This document shows, in pieces, positions 42,855 through 51,773 of a DNA stretch of 64,000 nt. The stretch spans positions 1 to 64,000 of the forward strand of contig NZ_BEWG01000082.1 of the NCBI RefSeq assembly GCF_002723835.1. Reading direction: 5' to 3'. Under the pieces are notes generated by a model that worked only from the letters and a program-made list of their open reading frames with translations, was not told where the DNA came from and made no database searches. Position numbers and translations under genes: made by a program. Every line of letters begins with the position of its first letter. The first letter of the stretch is position 1. The stretch is from Mycobacterium sp. shizuoka-1 (lineage in GTDB: Bacteria > Actinomycetota > Actinomycetes > Mycobacteriales > Mycobacteriaceae).

Positions 42855-44294
42855 CTACCTCAGGTAGATCGACTTCAGCTGGTAGTACGCGGCCAGTCCC
42901 TCGGGTCCCAACTCGCGTCCCAGACCGCTCGCCTTGGCGCCACCGAACGGCGAGCCGAGGTCCAGTTCGTAGAAGTTCACTCCGATGCTTCCCGTCTCCA
43001 CACGACGAGCGACATCCAGACCCTTGTCGAGGTCCGTAGTCCAGATGCTGCCCCCGAGACCGTAATCGGAGTCGTTGGCGATGTTCACCGCCTCGTCGAC
43101 GTCCCCGTAAGGGATGACGCTCAGCACGGGCCCGAAAATCTCTTCGCGCGCGATTACGCTGCTGTTGTCAACGTCTCCGAAGACAGTTGGCTGGACAAAC
43201 CAGCCCGCCTCTAGAGCGGGGCGGCCGCCACCGGCGACCAGGGTAGCGCCGCTCGATTTCCCCTGCTCGATGTAGGACTCCACGCGATCACGCTGTCGCT
43301 GCGAGACAAGGGGTCCGATGAACGTCGCCGGATCGAGGGGGTCACCCACCGGCAACGCCGACGCCATCGCTGCCACCGCGCCGACGACTTCGTCGTACCT
43401 GTTGCGGGGGGCGAGAATTCGGGTGGACAGATGACACGTCTGCCCGTTGTTGAGCAACGAGACCGACGCCAGCCCGGTAGCCACGGCCGCCACGTCCGCG
43501 TCATCGAGCACAATCGCCGCCGACTTTCCGCCGAGTTCCAGGGTGACCGGACGCAACAGCCGACCGCACGCCTCACCGATCGCACGACCTGCAGCTGTCG
43601 ATCCAGTGAACGCCACCTTGTCCACACCGGGATGGGAGACCAGATACGCGCCGACATCGGCGGCACCGGTAACCACATTGAGCACACCGGACGGCAAGCC
43701 GGCCCGCTCGGCAGCCGCGGCCAGCTCCAGCGCATCAAGTGTCGTCTCCGGCGCCGGCTTCAATACAACGGTGCAGCCGGCCGCGAGAGCTGGTGCAAGC
43801 TTGAACATCGTCAAGGCCTGCGGGTAGTTCCAGGGCACGATGGCGGCCACCACACCCACCGGCTCACGCCGCACGACTGTCGTGCCCCCGCCGCCGAGCC
43901 GGGGCCGCCGCTCCTCGACTGCCATCTCGTTTGCCAGGGCCGCGTAATAACGCAGGATACCCACGGGAGCGCTGCCCTCGGCTGGCCCCGCAATCATGAT
44001 CGGCATGCCATTTTGGATCGACGTCAGGGCGGCACGTTCGGTTGAGTTGGCTTCCAGTTCATCGGCCAATCGCATCAGCACCTTTGACCGGTCTTCGGCG
44101 CCGAGGCCGCTCCACTGGGAGGCAGTCAGCGCCTGCCGTGCCGCAGCGACAGCCCTGTCCACGTCGGCTGACGTCGACCGCGGCACCACCCCGATCTGCC
44201 GCTCGCTTGCGGGTGAGATCACCGGGATCGGTTCTTGCCCTTGGGGTTCAACCCACTGGCCGTCAACGTAGATGGTGGTGTATTTGTACTGCAT
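42855..44294 (-). CDS. NAD(P)-dependent aldehyde dehydrogenase
   Basis: 479 residues. 'IVPWNYPQALTMFKLAPALA' (~148-167), the Rossmann 'VAFTGSTAAGRAIGEACG' (~224-241), the general-base Glu in 'VTLELGGKSAAIV' (~246-258) and the nucleophile in 'NNGQTCHLSTR' (Cys ~285) are all in place. The end 'PFGGAKASGLGRELGPEGL' is the family signature. ATG 44294 is preceded by AAAGGAG. It is followed upstream on the same strand by a zinc alcohol dehydrogenase, so together they can turn an alcohol into an acid. That acid is then a substrate for the FadD ligases of the island. Confidence 0.92.
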   Translation of the reverse strand: MQYKYTTIYVDGQWVEPQGQEPIPVISPASERQIGVVPRSTSADVDRAVAAARQALTASQWSGLGAEDRSKVLMRLADELEANSTERAALTSIQNGMPIMIAGPAEGSAPVGILRYYAALANEMAVEERRPRLGGGGTTVVRREPVGVVAAIVPWNYPQALTMFKLAPALAAGCTVVLKPAPETTLDALELAAAAERAGLPSGVLNVVTGAADVGAYLVSHPGVDKVAFTGSTAAGRAIGEACGRLLRPVTLELGGKSAAIVLDDADVAAVATGLASVSLLNNGQTCHLSTRILAPRNRYDEVVGAVAAMASALPVGDPLDPATFIGPLVSQRQRDRVESYIEQGKSSGATLVAGGGRPALEAGWFVQPTVFGDVDNSSVIAREEIFGPVLSVIPYGDVDEAVNIANDSDYGLGGSIWTTDLDKGLDVARRVETGSIGVNFYELDLGSPFGGAKASGLGRELGPEGLAAYYQLKSIYLR

Positions 44295-44329
44295 GGTGTG
44301 CTCCTTTCAAGACGCACGCTGCCAGGAAT

Positions 44330-45421
44330 TCAGGGAACCAGAACCGCTTTCACTACCTCACCGCGAAGGCTCGCACTCTCGGCCTCGTTGATCTGGTCGA
44401 GTCGGTAGCGTGTAACAAGTCGATCGAAGGGGAAGCAACCCTGCTGCCACAGTTCGATGAGGTGAGGAATCACGACCTCGGGTACCGCATCGCCCACCAA
44501 GATCCCCTTGACGGTGCGGCCGAATGCCAGGTCGATGGGTTCCAGCATCAGCGGGCCCTGCTGCGCGCCGACCAAGCCGCAGGTGCCGGTGCGTTTCAAC
44601 GACCGGATGGCGACCTGAACCACCGCGGGAATGCCAGTGGTGTCCAGCGCATAATCAGCGCCCCCACCGGTGGCCTCGGCCAGCTGTTCGGACAAGTCGT
44701 CCGCGGCGCCGGGTACGACATGTGTTGCACCCAGTTCACGTGCCCACTGCAGGCGCGCCGGGTGTACATCGACGGCGACGATGACCGCGGCCCCCACAAC
44801 TCGCGCCGCCATTACGGCCGACAGACCTACGCTTCCCGCACCGAAAGCGACCACGCTCGAGCCCCGTGTCACGCCAAGCGCTCCAAAGATCGATCCCGCG
44901 CCGGTGAGCATTCCGCACCCCAGCGGACCCAACAGTTCCAGGGGAAGACTCGGGTCGACCTTGACGATATTGCGAGCAGCGACAATGGCGTGGCTGGCGA
45001 ATGACGACTGCCCGAACCAACGTGAGGCAATGGTGTTGCCGTCGATATCAAGCACAGAGTCGGAGTGTTCGATTCCCACACCCGTCAGATTGCGCACCAC
45101 AAAGCCATCGCAGTACGCCGGGTGGCCCGACGTGCAGGTAGCACACTGTCGGCACGAGTCGAAGGATGCCACCACATGGTCCCCGACGACGACATTGGTG
45201 ACCGCCTCGCCCACCGCATCGACGACTCCGGAGGCCTCATGGCCAAGCACTATGGGAGACACCGCTGCGAAGCCGGGATGCCTTGGTAGCAGATCGGTAT
45301 GGCACAAGCCCGTGCCAGAGATTCGCAACCGAACTTCGTCAGGCGCGGGATCGCACAGCTCGACATCCTCGATGAGAAACGGCCCATCCGCGGACCGCAG
45401 CACAGCCGCCTTGATCCACAT
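44330..45421 (-). CDS. Zinc-dependent alcohol dehydrogenase (aryl/terpenoid alcohol type)
   Basis: 363 residues. The catalytic zinc site lies in 'GTGLCHTDLL' and 'LGHEASGVVDAVGE' (~59-72). The structural-zinc loop is intact: 'CRQCATCTSGHPAYC'. 'LLGPLGCGMLTGAGSIFGAL' gives the third ligand Cys. The NAD motif is 'VVAFGAGSVGLSAVMAARV'. The arrangement resembles aryl-alcohol, geraniol and perillyl-alcohol dehydrogenases of the class III-like MDR group. It probably forms an operon with the ALDH (35 bases apart) and supplies aldehyde to it. ATG 45421 start. Confidence 0.9.
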   Translation of the reverse strand: MWIKAAVLRSADGPFLIEDVELCDPAPDEVRLRISGTGLCHTDLLPRHPGFAAVSPIVLGHEASGVVDAVGEAVTNVVVGDHVVASFDSCRQCATCTSGHPAYCDGFVVRNLTGVGIEHSDSVLDIDGNTIASRWFGQSSFASHAIVAARNIVKVDPSLPLELLGPLGCGMLTGAGSIFGALGVTRGSSVVAFGAGSVGLSAVMAARVVGAAVIVAVDVHPARLQWARELGATHVVPGAADDLSEQLAEATGGGADYALDTTGIPAVVQVAIRSLKRTGTCGLVGAQQGPLMLEPIDLAFGRTVKGILVGDAVPEVVIPHLIELWQQGCFPFDRLVTRYRLDQINEAESASLRGEVVKAVLVP

Positions 45422-45526
45422 CGATGCTCCTCCTCAACGTCCGTCGGCGTCCTACTGCGACGCAGAGATCTGACTACTTGGCTGCTCGCCGTGCCATCAC
45501 CGGCCGAGGGCAACTTCGAAAGATGC

Positions 45527-46330
45527 TCAGTCCCAGCGGTTTCCCAAGCCGCCACTCACCTTTATCCGAACACCGCTGACGTAACTGGCAGCGTCGGAGA
45601 CCAGAAACCGCACTACGTCGGCAACCTCGTCGGGATGGCATACGTGGCCGAACGGCGCTCGGGCGTCGAGGCCGGCCGCCTCCTTGACCTTGCCTCTTGT
45701 AATCGCCTGCGTGAGACGATCACCCATCTCGGTACTCACCAGGCCCGGCGCGACGATGTTGACATGGGTGCCATACGGTAGGAGCTCTTTGGACAGCGTC
45801 ATGGCCAGCGCCTCCAGGGCAGCCTTGGCCATGTTGTAGGGCGAGCCGTTGGCCGCCAACTCGTCAGCAGCGATCGATGAGACCATGACGATGTCGCCTC
45901 GGGGCGAGTCGACCAGATAGGGTATGCACGCCTTGGCGAGGTGGAATCCGCCGTAAGCGTGCACTCCCATCACGCGCTGGACTTCGGCGAATTCGGTGTC
46001 GAGAACGCTGCGGCCGGAACTGGCGATGCCGCCGCTGTGCACCACGATGCTCGGCGGCCCTAGCTTCTCGACGACGTTCTGCACGATTTCATTGCAGGCT
46101 GCCTCGTCGTCGACGCTTGCCTGCACCGCAACCGCACGGGCGCCGAGCGCCTCGATCTCGGAAACCGTTGCCGCCGCGGCGTCCACGTCTCGACGGAAGT
46201 TGACGGCGATATCGCAGCCGTCTTTCGCCAAGCCAAGTGCAATGGCCCGACCGATGCCACGGCTGCCACCGCTCACCAGCGCCACCCTACGATCCACAGT
46301 CACGAGCCTTGGATCCACGGAACCCTTCAC
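45527..46330 (-). CDS. Short-chain dehydrogenase/reductase
   Basis: 267 residues. 'VALVSGGSRGIGRAIALGL' (~16-34) is the cofactor motif, followed by 'VVHSGGIASSG' (in place of NNAG), catalytic Ser in 'VMVSSIAADEL' and Tyr/Lys in 'YNMAK'. The C-terminus is 'SYVSGVRIKVSGGLGNRW'. The NNAG motif change to HSGG is notable. The frame starts at GTG 46330, two bases after AAGGAGA; GTG 46318 has better spacing. It lies upstream of the ADH/ALDH genes on the same strand and divergent from the ech at 46645. Confidence 0.85.
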   Translation of the reverse strand: MKGSVDPRLVTVDRRVALVSGGSRGIGRAIALGLAKDGCDIAVNFRRDVDAAAATVSEIEALGARAVAVQASVDDEAACNEIVQNVVEKLGPPSIVVHSGGIASSGRSVLDTEFAEVQRVMGVHAYGGFHLAKACIPYLVDSPRGDIVMVSSIAADELAANGSPYNMAKAALEALAMTLSKELLPYGTHVNIVAPGLVSTEMGDRLTQAITRGKVKEAAGLDARAPFGHVCHPDEVADVVRFLVSDAASYVSGVRIKVSGGLGNRWD

Positions 46331-46644
46331 TCTCCTTGGTCAGCGCATACCGTCTCGACACGCGGCCCAACCGCGAACGGGCCCGACCCGACAACCGCAC
46401 CAAGAACTCAGGCGCTCGCCCCCCGGGCCTCGCTCCGATTAAATCACATGTTGCGGAGTGATGATCGATAGTTCATCACCAATAGTTCGGTATTCATGCC
46501 TACACCACTAGTAAATGCGTACCGAAGTGATGTTAAATGCTTACCTGAGGCGGTGCCGCCAGGAGGAGCTTTCGCCGATCCTGAATGTTCCTGTAGACCA
46601 GCTCGCGCTGTCGGCGCGGGGCAACGAGAGGGCGGAGACAACCG
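46331..46644 (+). promoter_or_regulatory. Divergent SDR/ech promoter region with an inverted repeat
   Basis: About 310 bases. GTGATGA (46458-46464) and TCATCAC (46473-46479) form a perfect 7-base inverted repeat around an 8-base spacer. TGCGTA is at 46516-46521 in AAATGCGTACC, one of the recurring island motifs. The DNA is AT-richer than its neighbours. It is a plausible regulatory region for both the SDR-ADH-ALDH and the ech-LLM gene sets. Confidence 0.45.
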
Positions 46645-47485
46645 ATGGAAACCGAAGATCTTCCCGTGCTGGTCGACAGGGTCGACGGGGGGGGTGGCGG
46701 TATGCACGCTGAACCGCCCCTCCACGCTCAATGCCATGTCGGCCCGCCTGGTTGAGCACCTTCACGAGACACTCGATGAGCTCGGGCGCGACCGCAGCTG
46801 CCGGGCAGTCGTCCTCACCGGAGCGGGCCGTGGCTTCTGCTCGGGTCATGATCTCGGCGAGCTGAGAGACGGAGCCTCCGGTGGGCGCCGACTGTCCAAC
46901 CCGGCCGCGGTCGGCATGGAGCACCAGCAGGAGTTCGCTCGGCTCGTGACCGCCATGCGTGCACTTCCGCAACCGATCGTCGCGGCGGTCAACGGCGTTG
47001 CCGTGGGCGGCGGTTTGGCTCTGGCGCTCGGCGCGGACACCAGATTGGCTTCTACATCTGCGAAGTTCGGTGCGGCGTTCGTCCGGGTCGGACTCTCCGG
47101 CTGCGATATGGGTGTCAGCTACCTGCTTCCGCGCATTGTCGGCACGACTGCGGCATTCGAAATGATGTTGTCCGGCCGAATGGTCAGTGCCGAGGAGGCT
47201 GCCGACCGTGGTCTGGTGTTGCGCGTGGTATCCGATGGGGAGGTTGTTGACGCCGCCGTCGAGGTGGCTCGCAGCTTCACCGCCAACAGCCCGTTCGGCG
47301 TTCGCATGACCAAGGAGGTCATGTGGTCGAACTTGGAAGCACCGAGCCTCGCGAACGCGATCGCACTCGAGGATCGCACGCAATCTTTGTGTTTAGGCAC
47401 CCGCGAGCAGCGGGAGGCGGTCGCGGCCGTCATCGAACGTCGGCCTGCGGTATTCGATACGACGAGCAGCGGGAAGGTGTCATGA
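46645..47485 (+). CDS. Enoyl-CoA hydratase/isomerase, reading frame broken at a G8 tract
   Basis: ATG 46645, with GGCGGAG upstream, begins METEDLPVLVDRVDG. The frame then runs into eight consecutive G (46687-46694), and the homologous continuation VAVCTLNRPSTLNAM lies in the next frame, which stays open to TGA 47485. One G fewer would restore a normal ~280-residue crotonase. Conserved parts are 'VLTGAGRGFCSGHDLGELRD' and 'NGVAVGGGLALALGADTRLA'. It may be a frameshift mutation, a sequencing error in the homopolymer, or slippage-controlled expression. GTG 46694 could give an N-truncated protein. The gene is coupled (ATGA) to the following LLM gene. Confidence 0.75.
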
Positions 47486-48504
47486 AGGTCGATGGAGGAA
47501 TCGCGGCGGACCCGGTAGAAGCAGCTCAGACGGCGCGCAACGCCGAGACCGCCGGGTACGCCGGCGCCTGGGCGGCCGAGACGAGCCACGATCCGTTCCT
47601 CGCAGTCCAGGCGGCCGCAAGGGAAACGACACATTTGGAGCTCGGTACATCGATCGCCGTCGCGTTCGCGCGGACGCCAATGACATTGGCCGTCACCGCG
47701 AATGACCTTCAGCGGCTTTCACAAGGCCGCTTCATCCTCGGCCTCGGAAGTCAGATCAGGACACATATCGAGAATCGATTCTCGATGCCGTGGTCGCATC
47801 CGGCACCGCGGATGCGTGAAATCATCATGGCGATGCGCGAAATCTGGAGCTGCTGGCACGAGGGCACCAAGCTCGACTTCCGGGGAGAGTTCTACACCCA
47901 CACGCTGATGACTCCCTTCTTCGATCCGGGGAGTAGCGAATTCGGCACTCCCAAAGTCTTTCTCGCGGGAGTCGGCGTCAAGATGACCGAGGTTGCCGGC
48001 GAGGTCTGTGACGGATTCATCGCGCACGCATTCAGCACTCCGGAGTACTTCCGGCAGGTGACGCTACCGGCGTTGGAACGCGGCCAAGCGCAGGGCGTCC
48101 GCGGCCGTACCGAGGTGGCATGGCCGGTCTTCACCGTGACCGGAACTGATGAGGGCGAGATGGCCAACGCTGTCACCAAGACCAAGAAGCAGTTGGCGTT
48201 CTACGCCTCGACCCCCGCCTATCGCGCAGTCCTGGACGTACACGGTTGGGGTGACCTTCAAAGCGAGCTACACGCCCTCTCCAAGCAAGGACGGTGGGAC
48301 GAGATGGGTTCGGCGATTCCGGATGAGGTACTCGCTGAGTTCGCAGTGATCGGCACACCCGATCATGTAGCGACCGAGATGTACCGGCGTTACCAGGGTC
48401 TCGCTGACCGCGTCACCTTCTACACGCCCTACCGAGTCAAGCCCGGCCTGCTTGACGAGATCAGTCGCGCCATTCAGGCTCAGAGCGCCGCCGATCAGAC
48501 GTGA
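47482..48504 (+). CDS. LLM-class F420-dependent oxidoreductase (TIGR03617-like)
   Basis: 340 residues from ATG 47482, which overlaps the ech stop (ATGA) and follows GGGAAGG. 'TAGYAGAWAAETSHDPFLAV' (~23-42), 'LELGTSIAVAFARTPMTLAV' (~52-71) and 'GRFILGLGSQIRTHIENRFS' (~82-101) are typical of the TIGR03617 group of mycobacterial F420 enzymes. The C-terminus 'FAVIGTPDHVATEMYRRYQG' is also conserved. It is the third LLM enzyme of the island. The role is unknown; members are often encoded with beta-oxidation genes. It stops immediately before the convergent phosphotransferase. Confidence 0.88.
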   Translation: MKVDGGIAADPVEAAQTARNAETAGYAGAWAAETSHDPFLAVQAAARETTHLELGTSIAVAFARTPMTLAVTANDLQRLSQGRFILGLGSQIRTHIENRFSMPWSHPAPRMREIIMAMREIWSCWHEGTKLDFRGEFYTHTLMTPFFDPGSSEFGTPKVFLAGVGVKMTEVAGEVCDGFIAHAFSTPEYFRQVTLPALERGQAQGVRGRTEVAWPVFTVTGTDEGEMANAVTKTKKQLAFYASTPAYRAVLDVHGWGDLQSELHALSKQGRWDEMGSAIPDEVLAEFAVIGTPDHVATEMYRRYQGLADRVTFYTPYRVKPGLLDEISRAIQAQSAADQT

Positions 48505-49761
48505 TCACGCCAACCGCAGGACATCGTGATCGTCGATAGCAGTGAGGATTCGCCGCAGCATCTCGGCCGACGTCTCCGTAGGCTGCATGGCCGGCAGGAA
48601 CTTCGGCGGGTACAGCGTAGTCGTCCACATCGCCAGTGCCCCAGGTATTTGCAAGCGGTACAGCGCCCGAGCGCGATCGCGCGATACTACCTGGCCACCT
48701 TCATCACCCAGACGATCGAGGTAGGAATCAATGAGTGAATCCTCCCAATCACGACGTTGGTCGATGGTCAGCGCCGAAGCGAGGGTGTAGGCAAGGTCGC
48801 GGGACCAGTGCCCAGTCGAAATGCACTGCCAGTCGCAGAGTCCCATTCGGCCCTCGCCGGTGATGTACCAGTTGCCCAGGTGAGGGTCACCGTGAATGAG
48901 GGTGTGCGGCAGCCGACGATGAGCATCGACCGACGCCTCGAAGCTGTGCCAGAGCCGTTCGCCGCGACCGACCAGTCCCGGTGGAGTGATCCCCTGCTCG
49001 TCTGCACGCTGTTGACCACGCAGGTGGTAGCGGCGGATCATCGAGATCCCTCCGGTCGCATGCCACCATTGCGGATAGGTGCGCAACCACTGCGGCCGCC
49101 GCCAGTCAAGGAAGCCGGTGCTGGCAGCTTGGGCATGAAGTAGGGCAAGTTGCTCGACCAATTGGTCGGCTTGCTCTCTGGTGAGCGCGGTAGTCGGCGT
49201 CCAGAAGGTCGCCGCACGAGTGGCGCTGAGGTCTTCTAAGAGGTGGATGGCCCGGTACGCCAGCGGTTGCACGGCACTGTAGTACCCGTGAGGTGCTTCG
49301 ATCCGCAGCAGCGGCCGCACCGTGTTGTAGAAACCAGCCTCGGCAGGGGCGCATCCCGTCAGCCCGTTGCCGATCCGCGTCGCCAACGATGGTGTGGACT
49401 TGACGAACAATGTCGCAGGAAGGGGTGGCGCGTCGCCGGACGTCACGTAGCGCAACCGGATGCGCGCCCGCACCGACGTTCCTGACGAATGCGGCTCTAC
49501 GGTAAGCGATTCGACGCGTGCTCCGCCAAGTTTCGGTCGCAGCACTCGAGTCATCCATGCCGGCGTGACGAGTTCGACCCGGCCGGGAACAACGGCACCC
49601 GCAGGCAGCGAGCGTGACCACAACCTGTCGAGCGCCCAATAGCCCACAAGGGGGACCAGAGCGGCACTGGCACGCAAGGCGTCAGCAGCTGACGGCGGAG
49701 CGCCGATCGAGGGGGGCATTACGGCAGCCCCCTTGTCAACGGCACCGAGTACGCCACTCAT
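48505..49761 (-). CDS. APH/EcKL-like phosphotransferase
   Basis: 418 residues from ATG 49761; ATG 49719 (MPPSIG) is an alternative. The Brenner motif is 'LIHGDPHLGNWYITG' (catalytic Asp and Asn) and the metal site is 'MGLCDWQCISTGHWSRDLAY'. The N-lobe ('PPLPATLFVKSTPSLATRIG') carries the ATP-binding Lys. The kinase fold is complete. Such kinases act on small molecules; relatives paired with ACAD10/11-type dehydrogenases phosphorylate 4-hydroxyacyl-CoAs. With the other APH gene (16303-16794) destroyed, this could be the functional kinase for the ACAD at 13971. That link is inference; the sequence is also close to ecdysteroid-kinase-like proteins. Confidence 0.8.
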   Translation of the reverse strand: MSGVLGAVDKGAAVMPPSIGAPPSAADALRASAALVPLVGYWALDRLWSRSLPAGAVVPGRVELVTPAWMTRVLRPKLGGARVESLTVEPHSSGTSVRARIRLRYVTSGDAPPLPATLFVKSTPSLATRIGNGLTGCAPAEAGFYNTVRPLLRIEAPHGYYSAVQPLAYRAIHLLEDLSATRAATFWTPTTALTREQADQLVEQLALLHAQAASTGFLDWRRPQWLRTYPQWWHATGGISMIRRYHLRGQQRADEQGITPPGLVGRGERLWHSFEASVDAHRRLPHTLIHGDPHLGNWYITGEGRMGLCDWQCISTGHWSRDLAYTLASALTIDQRRDWEDSLIDSYLDRLGDEGGQVVSRDRARALYRLQIPGALAMWTTTLYPPKFLPAMQPTETSAEMLRRILTAIDDHDVLRLA

Positions 49762-50081
49762 AACTGCAAAACGTAACACGGGATGACCAGAAGTATATAG
49801 CTTGCGTTCCGTACCATCTCTGTCACAACGTGATTCATGGTCGTAGGTGCTGTCCACTCCACGGCCTGCCGGCGGCGCGACTGCGAGCAGTCGCCCAGAC
49901 CGTCCGGATTCGAGGCGCGACGGCGATGCGAATATCAACATCATTGGGTAGTCACCGTGATGTTTTGCGTCGATAATTATGCTGATACCATCGCATACTG
50001 CCATCGCGCTCCGGAACTTTGATCGGCCCAGGCAGCGGGCCGCCATACATTCTCGGATGGAATCCCACCTAGGAGAACCAC
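49762..50081 (+). promoter_or_regulatory. Divergent kinase/fadD promoter region
   Basis: About 320 bases with no gene. It is AT-rich close to the kinase side (GAAGTATATAGCTTGCG near 49790-49806) and near 49965-49995, where TTATGCTGATACC and CATCGCATACTGCC occur; the last resembles the TATGCG core of the island motif. AGGAGA stands before the fadD GTG 50082. No terminator or repeat stands out. Confidence 0.35.
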
Positions 50082-51734
50082 GTGTTGATGCACTTCGCCG
50101 ACATCTGGGAGTCAATCGCAGCAGCCGTACCGGAGCATCCCGCCGTCATTCAGGGCAGCCGCGTCTTGACCTGGCGTGCTTACGAACAACGTGCCGCCAG
50201 GTTCGCCGGCCTGCTATCAGCCCATAGGATCGGATTCGATTCCAAAGTTGGCTTGCTGCTCCACAACTGCCCGGAATACCTCGAAGCACAGTTCGGAGCC
50301 TTCAAGACGCGGGCGGTGCCCATCAATGTGAACTATCGCTACCAGGCCGACGAGCTGGCACAGTTGCTCGACAATGCCGACGCGGAGGCACTGGTGTACC
50401 ACTCCAGCCTCGCCGCCAGAGTGAAACCGGCACTCGATCGTCTACCCAAGCTTCGCCTATTGATCGAAGTGGAAGACGCATCTGACGCTGGCAGCGGGGA
50501 CACATCGTTGCCGGGCGCACTGGATTACGAGTCGGCATTGAGGACGGCCACCGCTCAGCCCATCATCGAGCGTTCCGAAGATGACCTCTACATGCTCTAT
50601 ACAGGTGGGACCACTGGCCTGCCGAAAGGAGTGATGTACGACATCGGCGACATGGCACGCTCGTTCCTGCGAGGTGGAACAGGCACTTATCACCACGAGC
50701 CGGTCACGGATCCGAGTCGGGCAGCAGTATGCGCGTTGACGATTCACGGTGAGCAACGGCCTACCAGGACGTTCGCCTGTCCGCCACTGATGCACGGTGC
50801 CGGGATGTGGATGGGTGCGATTACGCCACATCTATTCGGTGCCACGGTAGTACTGAACGATTCGCAGGGTTTCGACGGCGAGAGCTTCATCCGGGTAGTC
50901 GAGGATCACCAGGTCGCTATCGCAGTGATCGTGGGCGACGCTTTCGGCCGCCCTATCGTCGATGCACTCGACCGACGCGCCGAGCGAGCCGATCAACCCG
51001 ACCTGAGTAGCCTGTCGATGATCTTGTCCAGCGGCGCGATGCTCTCCGATGACGTAAAAGACCGACTGTTGCACCACCTACCCGAAATCGCGGTGGCCGA
51101 CATGCTGGGTTCAACGGAGGGGTCAATGGGTGGCGCTGTCTTACGGAAAGGGCAGAGCAATGCCTCGGCGCGCTTTCGCCTCAGACGCGGTGTGCGCGTG
51201 CTGCGGGACGACGGCAGCGAGATACCACCGGGGTCGAACGAGATTGGCACGGTGGCAATTGCGTCAACGATGGTTCCTCGCGGCTATTACAAGGACCCTG
51301 AGCGCAGCGCTCGCACCTTCCCTGTGATCGACGGCGTGCGACACTCCATACCCGGCGATATGGCCACCGTCGAGGCGGATGGTTCGATTCACCTTATTGG
51401 TCGAGGCAACAGCTGCATCAACACCGGCGGTGAGAAGGTCTATCCCGAAGAAGTCGAGCAAGCAATCAAAGCACATCCCGGTGTCGCCGACAGTCTGGTC
51501 TTCGGCGTCGCCGACCAACGTTTCGGTCAACGCGTCGTCGCCGTGGTGGAGCTCACCGAGCACGCGGGCGAGACGACGGACGACGCTATTGTGGCCGTTG
51601 TCCGCGAGCGGCTTTCCGGTTATAAGGTGCCTCGCCAAATCTGCCGGGTGCCGCACGTCCCGCGTACCCCATCGGGTAAGGCTGATTACAACGCCGCACG
51701 CCAATTGTTCGCGACGGCTGTCGAGTCCAGATGA
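50082..51734 (+). CDS. Acyl-CoA synthetase, FadD19-like
   Basis: 550 residues. The P-loop is 'MLYTGGTTGLPKGVMYDIGD' (~174-193), the A5 motif is 'VADMLGSTEGSMGG' (~338-351), and 'PGDMATVEADGSIHLIGRG' with 'NTGGEKVYPEEVE' forms the hinge. The catalytic Lys is in 'TPSGKADYNAAR' (~535-546). Overall it resembles FadD19/FadD17 ligases that activate branched sterol side chains. GTG 50082 follows AGGAGA. The next gene, an SDR, starts 39 bases after the stop, and a DUF35/Ltp thiolase pair lies convergent beyond it, a set seen in sterol side-chain removal. Substrate inferred only. Confidence 0.9.
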   Translation: MLMHFADIWESIAAAVPEHPAVIQGSRVLTWRAYEQRAARFAGLLSAHRIGFDSKVGLLLHNCPEYLEAQFGAFKTRAVPINVNYRYQADELAQLLDNADAEALVYHSSLAARVKPALDRLPKLRLLIEVEDASDAGSGDTSLPGALDYESALRTATAQPIIERSEDDLYMLYTGGTTGLPKGVMYDIGDMARSFLRGGTGTYHHEPVTDPSRAAVCALTIHGEQRPTRTFACPPLMHGAGMWMGAITPHLFGATVVLNDSQGFDGESFIRVVEDHQVAIAVIVGDAFGRPIVDALDRRAERADQPDLSSLSMILSSGAMLSDDVKDRLLHHLPEIAVADMLGSTEGSMGGAVLRKGQSNASARFRLRRGVRVLRDDGSEIPPGSNEIGTVAIASTMVPRGYYKDPERSARTFPVIDGVRHSIPGDMATVEADGSIHLIGRGNSCINTGGEKVYPEEVEQAIKAHPGVADSLVFGVADQRFGQRVVAVVELTEHAGETTDDAIVAVVRERLSGYKVPRQICRVPHVPRTPSGKADYNAARQLFATAVESR

Positions 51735-51773
51735 GCATGTCCAGGTGACATCGTGATCCCAGGAGGAGAACTT

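Noticed and set aside
46496..46644. An upstream in-frame extension of the enoyl-CoA hydratase from ATG 46496
   Set aside because: The translated extension is unlike any crotonase, overlaps promoter-like repeats and has no ribosome-binding site; the real N-terminus lies in another frame from ATG 46645.
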